DNA from: Allacma fusca
Taxonomy: Eukaryota; Arthropoda; Collembola; Symphypleona; Sminthuridae
Reading direction: 5' to 3'
Length of the DNA: 64,000 nucleotides
Assembly: GCA_947179485.1 (NCBI GenBank)
Contig: OX359247.1
Location: forward strand, 28,434,801-28,498,800
Shown here: positions 1 to 10,859 of the stretch, one piece after another
Numbering within the stretch: position 1 is the stretch's first letter
Layout of the letters: each line of letters starts with the position of its first letter
Notes under the pieces: model-generated
Databases searched by the model: none
Told to the model about the DNA's origin: nothing
Seen by the model: only the letters and a program-made list of their open reading frames with translations
Program-made: the position numbers and the translations under genes

Positions 1-187
1 CATGAGAATGTATTGAAGGATAGTCTTAAGAACTGACTTGAACTGAGGAACTAACTACTCTGAAATAAAGTTGATCACTCCGGTTTTGGCATTCAAACTG
101 ACCGGAAGTACTTATAATTACTCTTGGCCACAGTGCCCTTTTCTGAGCTACACTCACCATCCCTCTACTGTTTTCCCTCCTCTTACA
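1..187 (+). repeat. 5' LTR of the Gag-only element (first 3 nt cut off)
   Basis: Identical by eye to 3084-3270. By comparison with the right copy it lacks only the leading TGT, which lies left of the window. It ends CTTACA at 187. AATAAA at 64-69 is a candidate polyadenylation signal. The 190-bp full length is short for an LTR but within the range of small non-autonomous elements. Confidence 0.85.
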
Positions 188-213
188 AGGTGCGGAGTTC
201 CTTACCCATCCTG

Positions 214-267
214 CTCCGGGAAGAAAAACTGTTTTCGCTACTCCGAGAAGAAAAAGTGTTTTCGCTA
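214..267 (+). repeat. 27-bp tandem duplication after the 5' LTR
   Basis: Two 27-nt units, 214-240 and 241-267, differ at only two positions; each begins CTCCG and ends TTTTCGCTA. They lie 27 nt downstream of the LTR end, in the zone where a primer-binding or packaging region would be expected. Confidence 0.85.
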
Positions 268-381
268 ACTGACGACGTAATTTTTTTTATTTATTATTCA
301 ATACCTTCTACCAAATTACTTATTTCACGCAATTGGCCTCAATTTTCTCATTGGTTTGGTCATTGGTTAATTGTACTTATA

Positions 382-716
382 TACCAGACTCGTACCAAAA
401 TTATTATTTCTAATGGTTAGAGTTAGTGGTTAGCTATTACAGCGTACCAGACTCGTACCAATTGATTAATATTTTACTGGTTAGAGTTAATGGTTATATT
501 TTATTATTTACCAGACCAGTACCAGAGAAAATAATACTTTCACCCCCCCCCCACCTCTACTATAATAATAATTAATATTTTTTTCTCTGTGGTTTGGATT
601 CTTGGTTTGGCCTTACAGCCGTACCAGATCCGTACCAAAAATAGTACAGCGTACCCCAAAATAGTTTGTGGTTGTGACTAGTGGTTTGACTATAAAGTCG
701 TACCTAGTCCGTACCA
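382..716 (+). repeat. Leader array of TACCA-N6-TACCA motifs (about 63-bp units)
   Basis: The 16-mer TACCAGACTCGTACCA occurs exactly at 382-397 and 445-460. Variants are at 509-524, 622-637 and 701-716. Each is itself a direct repeat of TACCA with an 11-nt period. The first two copies sit in tandem units of 63 and 64 nt that also share TGGTTAGAGTTAG/ATGGTTA. Later units are more diverged and spaced 113 and 79 nt. The array lies in the untranslated leader of the Gag-only element. Function is unknown; an RNA structure or a Gag-binding or packaging site is possible. Confidence 0.8.
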
Positions 717-750
717 TAACACCCAAACAAAAGTGTACAATTTAGGGGGA

Positions 751-930
751 ACCCCTGCCAAAAATTTTCTTAAATTTAAAATACTTTAAAATAAAATTAC
801 AAAAGTGTTAAAATAGAACAGACCCCTGCCCAAATTTTTCTTAAGTGTGAAAAACTTTAAATTAATTTTACAAAAGTGTTAAAATAGAACAAACCCCTGC
901 TCAAATTTTTCTAAAAATTACATAAACTTA
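751..930 (+). repeat. 71-bp tandem repeat in the element leader (2.5 copies)
   Basis: Units begin with ACCCCTGC at 751, 822 and 893, exactly 71 nt apart. Each continues with AAATTTTTCTTAA-type sequence, and the first two end in CAAAAGTGTTAAAATAGAACA. A partial unit end (CAAAAGTGTACAATTTAG) precedes the first copy at 729-746. The third copy decays after about 40 nt. Confidence 0.85.
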
Positions 931-989
931 GAATTATTTTTTGAGTGGAAGTTACGGAAGACTCCGACCCTCACTGCCAAGTGTCATTA

Positions 990-1319
990 ATGGTGTTTAT
1001 TAATATTATTACTTTTGTTTATCCTGACGAGTACCACTACCAAGACTACGTAATAATTAAACATTTTGAATTTCCTACTGACCCCTCTCTTGAAATTAAT
1101 ATTTATATACCTATCGTCGACACCATCTTTTATACTGATTATCAAAATAATACAGTTACGATTAAACTTCACTGCACTACCTTCAACGATCTCCAAGTAC
1201 TACAAAATACTACTATAACTTCCACATACCATACTTTGGAAGAATTTACCAACAACCCAATACTACCAAATATTGACGTTTGTGATCCGGACGGACTCGA
1301 GTGGATGTACCGATATTGA
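990..1319 (+). CDS. Unrecognised ORF upstream of gag in the Gag-only element
   Basis: The frame is open from just after a TGA at 942-944 to the TGA at 1317-1319, 124 codons. The first ATG is at 990, giving 109 residues. The predicted protein is acidic and rich in Tyr, Ile, Asn and Thr, with no Lys-rich stretch and no motif I know. It stops 7 nt before the gag ATG at 1327, so coupled reinitiation or a frameshift into gag would be possible. Its base use (A, C and T rich) matches gag rather than host DNA, which argues for an element-encoded sequence. It could also be a chance opening or an N-terminal Gag region in another frame. I assign no function. Confidence 0.4.
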   Translation: MVFINIITFVYPDEYHYQDYVIIKHFEFPTDPSLEINIYIPIVDTIFYTDYQNNTVTIKLHCTTFNDLQVLQNTTITSTYHTLEEFTNNPILPNIDVCDPDGLEWMYRY

Positions 1320-1326
1320 CATCAAA

Positions 1327-2220
1327 ATGACAGCATTTCTACCAAATCAAATCTTTTCGAACATCCCAACGTACAACGGAGAGACCTCCTGTTCAACATG
1401 GCTAGAAACCCTTAATGCAAGGTGTACTCACTTCAAATTGGCAGACAAGTGGAAATTAGAAAATATGAAATTCCTACTAATAGAAGAAGCACTACACTGG
1501 TGGATTTTCTCTAACCGAGAATTACTTGACAACCTAACAGCTGCTAATGGTCAAATTAAATTTAAAGAGTTCGAAGAAAAATTACAAGGCGCTTTCCCAG
1601 AAGTTGATGATCAGGCCCTCGCAGAAGCAGAAAACCTTTCAACAACTTTTGAAACAACAACTACCGGAAGACAATATGTTTACAAGAAATTAAGCATTTT
1701 CATGCGTATGAACCCCAATATGACTGAAGCACAAAAGCTAAAATACTTATACCTAGGATTACCTAATGATCTACGCTGGAATATCAAAACGAAACTCGGA
1801 TCTCGTGGTACTATAGCAGAATTTCAAGAACAACTAGAATTCGTCACAACAGAATTAAAGAATAATAGCATACAATTACAACAAGGACCATCTGCACATC
1901 CTATTGACATGACAAAGCTCTACCAAATTCCAAACCTACCATCACTAGTGTCACAATCAATCAACACACAGTCTACCAAAAATCTCAGCCAACCACTCCT
2001 TCAACAAGAACCACGTTCAACTTGCGGATTTTGCAACACCAACACCCATACCCTACGACAATGCTTCTCATTCGACAACTGGCTAAGATCTAAACAACCA
2101 AACGATCCATATACCACCAATTACAACCCGCATCAAATCAATCATATCAATACTATATTCGATTCAAACAGTGGACAATACCCTTCAAGCCAGATTCAAG
2201 GCTGGCAATCGGAAAACTAA
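1327..2220 (+). CDS. gag: Gag protein of a non-autonomous LTR retrotransposon
   Basis: A 297-residue protein from ATG 1327; the frame is open further upstream but has no earlier ATG. Residues about 10-180 have the layout of the Retrotrans_gag capsid family: a Phe/Tyr-x-Gly-Glu entry (YNGET 16-20), a following Trp (W25), the helix containing ALHWW (55-59), then FEEKLQGAF (82-90) and the LYLGLP segment (141-146). A zinc knuckle of the exact form CX2CX4HX4C occupies C233-C246, typical of nucleocapsid RNA binding. The protein should assemble particles and package the element's RNA in the cytoplasm. The frame overlaps the next ORF, which lies in the -1 frame, by 127 nt (2094-2220); this resembles gag-pro arrangements. 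No disabling stop is present. Confidence 0.8.
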   Translation: MTAFLPNQIFSNIPTYNGETSCSTWLETLNARCTHFKLADKWKLENMKFLLIEEALHWWIFSNRELLDNLTAANGQIKFKEFEEKLQGAFPEVDDQALAEAENLSTTFETTTTGRQYVYKKLSIFMRMNPNMTEAQKLKYLYLGLPNDLRWNIKTKLGSRGTIAEFQEQLEFVTTELKNNSIQLQQGPSAHPIDMTKLYQIPNLPSLVSQSINTQSTKNLSQPLLQQEPRSTCGFCNTNTHTLRQCFSFDNWLRSKQPNDPYTTNYNPHQINHINTIFDSNSGQYPSSQIQGWQSEN

Positions 2221-3020
2221 ATAGCCTGGTGAAGAAGGGAAATCATCAGGCTAAGCAGTTAGTTAACACGGAAGCCTCCCACCGTATAAAAAAATCAATA
2301 ACATCTCAAACTCCGTTTATGAATTCTCTTAAAGTTAATCCAAAACCAATCCCACTAATGTCAATTGTATTTGATACTCCTCCCACTCCCCCACTAAAAC
2401 GACTTCGCCCACCCTCAAAGCTATCCCTCATTCCCAAAACGTTTTATAACTCCCCATTTACCCCGGATTACCCCCGTTTCTTCCCAAGACAAGGATCTGA
2501 TCCACGACATCACCGATTTCATTCTACTACCAACCGAAGCATCGTTAACCCACGTTGTTCGAACACCCAACTTCCCCTACCCTCTCTAGAAGATCTTCAC
2601 CATCGCAAGATCAAAAGTCATGCGCCACCCCACCCAAATTTCAGGGATAGTAAACCCACGAAGAGAATGATTAATCACTCCCCATTTCCCAATAATTCCT
2701 ACAGTCCTTCCCAAATAAACAATTTTATAGAACTCAACAAACGGCAGAGATGTAACCACCAATGTAAATACCATCATCAGAAGAACTTCAATAAAAGACC
2801 AGACAACTATTCGAGAAAATACTTCCAACAACGAAGCCACTTCAATAACCGTTACCCAGAAGACAGAAAGACCATTCCAATTTACCCCAACCTAAATCGA
2901 AACCAACCAAACGTCTCGGACAACAACGTCTCCGTTTCTACAAACAGAACCCCCGCCCCTAGGAAGAGATGGTGTTGCGTTACTGTTGTCAACGACGATG
3001 TATTTAGGAAAATAACTTAA
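2094..3020 (+). pseudogene. Basic proline-rich ORF with a decayed protease-like start
   Basis: The frame is open from 2094 (after TAA at 2091-2093) to TAA at 3018-3020, 308 codons, with the first ATG only at 2319. It sits in the -1 frame relative to gag. At 2259-2282 the frame reads LVNTEASH, which lines up with the LVDTGASH-type active site of retropepsins, but the catalytic Asp is Asn and the Gly is Glu. No second protease motif and no polymerase follow. The rest (about 2320-3010) is rich in Pro, Arg, Lys, His, Asn and Ser, suggesting nucleic-acid binding or simply low-complexity drift. I read it as the remnant of a gag-pro junction that has lost pol. Chance similarity at the protease motif cannot be excluded. 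Confidence 0.45.
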
Positions 3021-3080
3021 TTCGGAAAACAACTTATTCAATTTTAGAAATATTAGAATTAACTAATGCGTTTATGATTT

Positions 3081-3270
3081 TGTCATGAGAATGTATTGAA
3101 GGATAGTCTTAAGAACTGACTTGAACTGAGGAACTAACTACTCTGAAATAAAGTTGATCACTCCGGTTTTGGCATTCAAACTGACCGGAAGTACTTATAA
3201 TTACTCTTGGCCACAGTGCCCTTTTCTGAGCTACACTCACCATCCCTCTACTGTTTTCCCTCCTCTTACA
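3081..3270 (+). repeat. 3' LTR of the Gag-only element
   Basis: Full 190-bp copy with TG at 3081-3082 and CA at 3269-3270. The polyadenylation signal AATAAA is at 3147-3152. The sequence turns immediately into host-type TATGTATATC tetranucleotide DNA. The bases just upstream (TTTATGATTT) are not purine-rich, so a standard polypurine tract is missing or displaced. Confidence 0.87.
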
Positions 3271-6222
3271 ATATGTATATCTGTCTATTTATCTATACGT
3301 ATGTAAATGCTAAATGTAAACGTTACTTTAAATGGTACTTGCCGTCGTTACCACTCAGGACTGTGCAGGGATACACCATGTAGGGAATAAATATACACGG
3401 AGTTACCAGTGTGTATGTATAGATAGATACTTATATAGATATGTAATTATGTATGTGTGGCAAGTGTGATGGAAAATTGTGTAAGGAGGTAGGAAATAGT
3501 AGAAGGACATTAGGTGCGTGCTTCAAGGGTGAAAATGCTATAGGAGATCTTGTATATAGATATATGTATGTTCAGATATTAGTAGGGGAGTAGAGCCTTA
3601 TATGTGTGTAGGAGAGGAGAGTGACAAAGTCAGAATGTAGGTTGGAACGGGGTCTATAAGGGAAATGAAACAGTCGGCGTCGAAATAAGTTGCAGATAGA
3701 ATGGTTTGGGGAGTGCGAATAATGATTCGATTCATTCACGCCGTTCCAACGGAAGAGCCGAACGAATCCAAATATGTATTTATACTTACATAATATGTAT
3801 ATACAGATATACGTAGTCTGTGAGACTGAGAGAGAAAGAGAGAGAGAGATTGTGTGTGTGTGGTTTTTAGCCTACCCTCAGACACATCCGATTTTTAGCG
3901 AATGATTTACATTTTGAAATCTGGCCATGTACCTACTGTATACCTATGGGTCCTCTCCCTCTCTCTATCACTCTCTCTCCCCTCTCTCTCCTATCTGTTA
4001 CACTTGGGTTGTGGAACTATGGACTAGGGTTTGTGACATGCAGTATTACATAGCTAGCTACATATGTAGCTCTTATGTATGGAATTATGTAGAAGGCACT
4101 GTCTTGCATGTGAAATACTGTCACTAGAAACTATTATATAGTCCAAATGAAGGAACCCAGAGACTCGGAAGACTTCTGGATGCACAACAATGATAACTTT
4201 TATGTGGTAGTGGTAGTAGTAGTATGAGAGGAAGGAATGACGACTGCTGGCTGGAATGAAGAGATGGGGAATTCATGTATAATTATGTGTAGGAAACTGA
4301 AGTCACTGTGACGCAGACTTTGGGCATGACTTTATACGTAAATGTATTTATGTACATATGTATGTAGTGCTACTGGTAGTTTATAGATATAGATAGAAAA
4401 GGTAATTACTGTTTTTCGGTGTACTGCTCTTTCGTGGAAGACAAGGAACGATTAACAAAGGTAGTCCTGTGCCGATGACTAAGTAAGACTATACTCTCTG
4501 GTGACATGAACTTGAGCAATGTTCTCAGAAGTTGTTTTCTTTTCGTTCCGCACTACGCATAGACTACCATGTATTTTAGAATAGCATGGATTTTATTTTT
4601 AGTCGAAACATTTGCGTTAGTTGTTTCGCCATGGTGTATATATATCTATATATATAAGTATATATATAAATTGTATGAGTAGGAGTAGAAAGGAAGTATG
4701 AGTGAAGATTTTTATGGCACATTGGAAATAGCTTGGAAATAAGTTGGAAAAATGTGCGCGGAAAATAGATATTTGTCATTGTTCACTTGCGAAAGCCAAG
4801 TCTTTTCACAATTACGTATAAGAAATACAATGGACTAGGCTGTAATGGCTACCCATTATGTCAGCATGGAAGTTATGCGTGTAGACTGTGAAGAGAGGGA
4901 GAGAGAGAGAGGAAGGAAAAGAAAATACAATATGAAAGTAAGTGAGTGAAACCAGTCAGGAGGCAATAATAACGGTGGAGTAAAAAAGCATATAAGAAAT
5001 AATGATTTTTTTGTATGTATTAGTGGCTTAAGTGTACTTACTGGTAGAGTTCTTCTAGAAGCAATAAGCGATATATGATTGTCTGTATGTGCGGTATAGG
5101 AACTTTTCCCCTAACTCTCTTGGCCATATATGAAGTTTGGGACTTGTCTCCATTTGTGAGTAAATGTAGCATATCTGTATGTAGATATATGTATATGTAC
5201 GTGTGGATACCTTGCCATTACTATTCTCCGTGGGTTGTGTGTATTCATTTATTTCTTACTGTCATTGTACCTGTCCTTTCCTACTTCATTATCTTGATTC
5301 ATAATGTTAGAGCCCAAGACTCGGGGTCTCTGTATATGTGTATGTATCTATATCTCTCTACTCTACACGGTGTACAAGTATAATCGTGTATAAAGTGAAC
5401 TACATTTTTGACTTGAACTGAGCGTACTTATAGAGACATGTATGTGTGTGGGTATGAGGGAGTCAAAGGCTACGGGAAAAGGAGCTCTGTTTTAGGATGA
5501 TGAATTTTTAAAATTCCTTTTGCTACAATGATTGAAAGGAATGGTACTCCAACGGAATAACGAGTTTTCCTTCCTCTCTCTCTCTCTCTCTCTCTCCCTC
5601 TTTCTCTCTGTATCCCATCTCCCTATAGGATGAAATGCCATGTTTATAAAATATTGTATGGCAGAGGAGCAGCATTCCATTTGCAGTCATCCAGCTATGA
5701 AACTGTATACTGCTTAGAGAACAACCCCCGTCTCATCGCGATTTCATTAATGCTACCGACAGATTTCAATAGTAATTCAGTGTAGACACATGATATTATT
5801 ACGGAGAGACATAGAGTCGTCAGTTTAGATACGATTTCAGTTTTTGAAACTACTTTCCATGTTGAATGCCGCTCTGTGATTGTGACTCTAACTGACGTAT
5901 TATATCCATTCCTTCTCTTCTCGTATTGTGGGGAGCATTCGTTTTGGGTTGCTTATGCATTTTTTTATGAATTCACTTGTTCCATTCTCTGCAAGTATTT
6001 TTATTTGAGGATTTTGTTATGATTGTATACATATATACATTACATTGTTGTGCTATGACATGTACAGTATGCATGTATTATGGAACTGGAATGAAATCCT
6101 CCAAAAGTTGGAAATATAGATCGGGTTGGAAGGGCTACGAAAAATTAACACGTAATGGAGAGAAACGGAAGGCTGTGAATCATTGGGCTTGTACGTAGCC
6201 CTCCGTAGTTTTACTTCCCCAG

Positions 6223-6320
6223 CGGAGTTATCTGACTTGTATGGACATGACATGACAGGGAGAGCAGCTTCTGGGAACTGCTGCTGCTTCATCCGTAGTC
6301 CGTATTTTCACAAATACAAA
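6223..6320 (+). CDS. Weak candidate internal exon
   Basis: The acceptor is TTTTACTTCCCCAG ending at 6222 and the donor is AAA|GTAAGC at 6320/6321. The 98-nt interval is open in a frame entering at phase 1 and leaving at phase 0, encoding 32 whole residues including a Cys-Cys-Cys stretch and SPYFHKYK. Base composition is higher in G+C than its surroundings. The exit phase would fit the exon candidates at 15193 and 20917 and the exon at 50790. I recognise no family. Chance is a serious alternative because splice-like pairs are common in 17 kb of DNA. Confidence 0.22.
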
Positions 6321-8926
6321 GTAAGCAAGGAAATTGGTAATGATTTAGAGATTACAAGTATCTATGTATTTCCATGTATCTGCTCATCCGTTGTTGTAAT
6401 GGTCAGTAGGATAGATGTAGGGAACCGCTTGTGATGTCAATTTCAGATTTCATACCGCAATGTATAAGACTGGGCTCATGCATGTATGTAGATGTAGATA
6501 CATATATGCAGGCTACCTTGCTTGCAGATTATGATAGGGTAGAAGCTTCTCTAAGGATGTAGACGACTCTAGGTATCTGCGTATGTATGTGTCAGATATA
6601 CATACATAGATATTGGCTCTGTAGGAACTTTAGTTGTCGTAACTTATGAAGTTGTTTTTTTTTCGCTGAGTTTTGTTATTCCACAGCATGTGCTCAATTT
6701 AATGATGGCAACAACTACGACAATGGCCTTTCTTTCCCTGCTGTATGGATAGGCTTTCCAATGTCTCTGATGGATTGGGTTTTCACTATGTATAGGATCC
6801 ACGACGGACTTATGCATGCTCGTACATATGTATCTACATCCGTAGTTTGGGCTCTGTCAGGTAGGATCGTCAAGAGGGAGATAAAGTACATGCATCGATG
6901 GGTAGCTACATAAGTGTGCATATGTATATGTACATACTGGGTGCTCCAATGCATACTAGCATGTAGTGGTGTAGTCGTAATTGTACATGCAGACATTATT
7001 GTACGGGATATATAACAAGGTAAGGATCGGGAGGAACAGTTGGCTTCCATGAATTTTGTATTATTTCGATTGAATCCAGGTCTATTTTCAAAGGTAAATG
7101 GTATTGTTTCCATTTGATCGCACGTAATACTCCTGTGCCCTAACTATTATTACAGGGAAAGAATGGGACTTCTCTTGTCAGGCTGCTTTTATATCATTGT
7201 GTGCCAGAGGGTTTTGTATTTGTTTGTGTGTGCTTGACAGATAAAAATACGCTTTTCCACTATTTTCTCGGCGACAATTTCCGTTTGCGTAAGAGCATAT
7301 TTTTGGGAGCATTAGTTAAAGATATTATTTGTTGAGTGGCTCTCCATATATACTCATACTTACTTTTCCGTCTCCTTTATTATTTACTACTTGGGAAATA
7401 GTCCTTGGTGATGACTTCTTTAAAAGTGTTTGGGTAAGATGGATGGGATATTTGTTCAGATGGGGTTTTTAATGCGAAGTTTTAAAAATTACTACGTCCA
7501 ACTCGACTCAATGTCAGAATGAATTAAGATTTTAGTCGTGAGGGTAAAAGCGGGTGTAGGGATACGTATAGCAATTATAAAGGCTTTTATTGGAATCATT
7601 AAGGTAAAAAAAAATTATATGCGAGAGAGATAGAGAGAGAGTGAGTGAGTAAGGTAAAGTTATGTAGGATATTGTCTCAAGGTTATTCATTGTGTTAAGA
7701 AGTAGTTAAAGTTTTTCAAGTGTTGGGGGGAAAATGCAAAAAACAATTTTTAATAGGTTGCTCGCGTGTGTGTGTGCAAGTGAAGTTTTTTTTTTCCTGC
7801 ATTTTAGCAGTTTATATGGTTTTAGTATGTAATTATGTGTGTAAAGGCTGGGAGATAAACCAAGGATATTTTTCCTTCTGTGTGTATGTACATAATTATC
7901 TAAGGGCATGCATTTATCTACCTATTGTTAGAAGTACGGGACTGTTATTTTTGCTAGTATGTAGTTGAAAATATTTATATATGTAATTATTTGTTAATGA
8001 ATTTACTATAGAAGGGTTAAAGTTTTATTTTCGCCGAAAAAGCTTGTAAACATTTTTTTCGTAAAGGAAATCTGTTTTACTTTATAATTACTCTTGAGGA
8101 CCATTATGGTATGCATGTCGTAGACGTAATTGTAGGATGAATTGGATTAGTTTTGTTTTGTGTGCATGTTGGTAGGGTGTAGGAAGGAATCGTATGAGTA
8201 CTGAAGTTGGTGAAGTAGGACAGTGGAAAGTTTAAAGAATAATAGTACATAATGTGAAAAGGAAGCCATTGCAATTGTTCTCTCTTTCTTTTTCCTTTCT
8301 CTGTCTCTGTCCCTGTCTCTCTCTCTCTTCCCTCCCTCTCTCTCTCACTTTTGGCTTGAGATTATGCAATGGACAAAGTTTTGGTGGAATTTTGTCAGAT
8401 TTATTTTGATGGATATTTTTCTGGTCCTTGTTCTTGTTCCTCGACGTAGTAAGAGGAGGAAAAAGAAGATTCTTTTAATGCTCCTTCGTTTTCTCTACTA
8501 GACTTCTTCTTCTTATGGGTAATTTTATTCGGTGTCGGTAGGTTTTGCTACAAATGATACTATACATTATTGAAATAAGATGGTGTGAGGTCGGGCTGTG
8601 AGACTGGAGTCCAATGTGGGGAACATGTATGATGAGATAGATCTTCTGGATGGGTAGGAGGAGAGTGAGACAGAGGCAGAGAGAGAGAGAGAGAGAGGAG
8701 GAAGACGAGGAAGAAGTAGTGGAAGGAAATGGTGCCTTGAATGGGTCTGAGATTAGTGCGGCTACGGGTACTTTCCTATTGTTTTTCTTTGCTCCTACCC
8801 TCCCATAAATTACACGGATTAGGCTTTAACTTCCTTCCTCCCCACGGTTTGTCCTTGGTCTTTTCTCTCGTGGCTGTAGCTACGTACATGAATGTGTTGT
8901 TCGGATCCGAAACTTCTCTCGATTCG

Positions 8927-8960
<34 letters not shown>

Positions 8961-9313
8961 AAACACATATAGTACGGTTCATGCTTATTGTTAGTACCTC
9001 CTTTAGGGATAGGAGCTAACTATATCTAAGGGAAATCAGGGAAGAAGAGGTGTTGGTAGTTTGTATACAGTACATAGGAAGCATTGGTTTAGGTAATAGT
9101 AAGGAGCGTAACCCCCCTGAGTCTTATGTCTGTGGAACACTCTTACTTCTCTCTCTCTCTCTCTCTCTCTCACAGCTTTGGGCTGACTTCATTGGATTGG
9201 GATTGTTGGTTGGGCTTTGCTCACGAGATTAATTATCTGAGAATACCATATTTGTAATAGGAAATTACTCGGCATGCTCCAGCTCTAATGTGTACACACA
9301 CTCCATCCCATTG

Positions 9314-9316
<3 letters not shown>

Positions 9317-9354
<38 letters not shown>
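9317..9354 (+). repeat. (TC)19 microsatellite
   Basis: Perfect dinucleotide run; one of a cluster of CT/GA tracts between 8.2 and 11.2 kb. Confidence 0.98.
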
Positions 9355-9357
<3 letters not shown>

Positions 9358-10445
9358 TTAACTCTTCACTAGTATGCCCGTATCGTCCTTTACTAAACAT
9401 GGAACCTTTTATTTTCATACAGTGGGATACTTGAAGTGCAAAGGTATACAAACGAAATACGCATCTCCCCTCGCTGTGTCTGTGGCCTGGTTACTTTTCT
9501 CATGGAAAATGTGGCGAGAGGAGAGCTAGAGAGATGGGAAAGAGAGAGAGAGAGAGAGGGAGAGAGAGAGAGAGGACGAGGCAAAGGAACCTTGCGAAAT
9601 ATAATGAAAAGAAAAGAGTAATGAAATGAAAAGGAAAGAGCTCTTAAGAAGAGGAAATATTGCACATTAACGCTACACATATCTAATTTGTAGGTGAATT
9701 TTGCCAAGAGACTGGTTATGTGAGATGTTACGATGCGGGGAGGTTGTAGCATCTGAAAGTGCAATTATAACATTCACCAGCGTACAGGGACGTTGGGACT
9801 CTCCAGCCCAGTTAGTGGACTAGTTTCCAAGTTGAGGGAAATCCAGTGATATACATAGGGAGGGAGGGATGTATGTAACAATGTGAGCATTCCTTGTGTG
9901 GATAAACAATGTAAAAAAATGTTTATAAATTCAAATCCTGTACTGGTTGAGTTGGGAGGAATTAGAAGCTAAAAATGTACATCAATACATGGGCGCATAG
10001 TTGAGAAGTTGGAATTTCCGACAGAAATTTTATGGGAAAAAGCTTGGAGAGAGAGAGAATACTTGGTTGTTGAAAATTATGCGCGTGTGAAGGAACGGCT
10101 GCTGCATGCCATTTTAAGCTATTAGATTGAAACTGGACTAGAGATGTGATGAGAATGAGCGGAAGGGAAGAGCTTATAGCTTCTCCGTGGTTTATAGGTT
10201 AATATTACCGGGTGAATATGTGTTATATCAAAAGTGGTGGAAGAGAGAGAGAGAGAGAGACAGAGTTGGGATTTTGAAGCTGCATTTGCTAACACTGACG
10301 ATAGTGAAGGAGAGAGATTGAAAGGAAAAGAACAAGGAAAAAGTACAGAGATGAAGGCAAAGTTATGAACATGAGGTAATGTTATGGAAGTACAATGTAT
10401 GCCAGGGGGAACAAGAGCATGGAATCTGTATTTCTCTCTGTGACG

Positions 10446-10478
<33 letters not shown>

Positions 10479-10785
10479 CTATATCTCTCTCTTTCTGGTA
10501 CTCGTGCTCATTCGTTCGAATTGAAAACTATTCAAGTTGAGAAATATGGTTCATATATAGTTGGAAGGAATCAATAGAGACATAAAATACAATGTCTTTG
10601 AATGCAGACACACATAATGGTCGGAGAGCAGAAGAGTACGGATGGGAAGAATGTATGAATGAATAGTTGTTGCTAACAGGGCAAGAATAAGTCTATGGGC
10701 TTCCCATTTGTCAAATTTGTCGACCATGATGTCTACTTGGAGAATTTGAAAAAAGGCAATGTTAAGTCTTAAAAGACGTTCGTCT

Positions 10786-10788
<3 letters not shown>

Positions 10789-10854
<66 letters not shown>
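10789..10854 (+). repeat. (CT)33 microsatellite
   Basis: Perfect 66-nt run, the longest uninterrupted CT tract in the window. The serine/leucine ORF across it is a translation artefact. Confidence 0.98.

Positions 10855-10859
<5 letters not shown>

Larger units (their letters stand above)
1..3270 (+). mobile_element. Gag-only (pol-less) LTR retrotransposon, nearly complete
   Basis: Positions 1-187 recur exactly at 3084-3270, bounding about 2.9 kb of internal sequence in direct-repeat arrangement. The right copy starts TG and ends CA, as retroviral-type LTRs do. Inside, in order, are a 27-bp tandem repeat, a degenerate 63-bp repeat array, a 71-bp tandem repeat, an unknown ORF (990-1319), gag (1327-2220) and a basic proline-rich ORF (open 2094-3020). 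There is no reverse transcriptase, RNase H or integrase. This fits the class described as terminal-repeat retrotransposons with a GAG domain. Identical LTRs imply recent insertion and therefore trans-mobilisation. I see no convincing primer-binding site after 187 and no purine tract before 3081, which is odd for a young element. The plus strand is rich in C and A and poor in G, opposite to the surrounding DNA. Target duplication cannot be checked because the left flank is outside the window. Confidence 0.85.
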
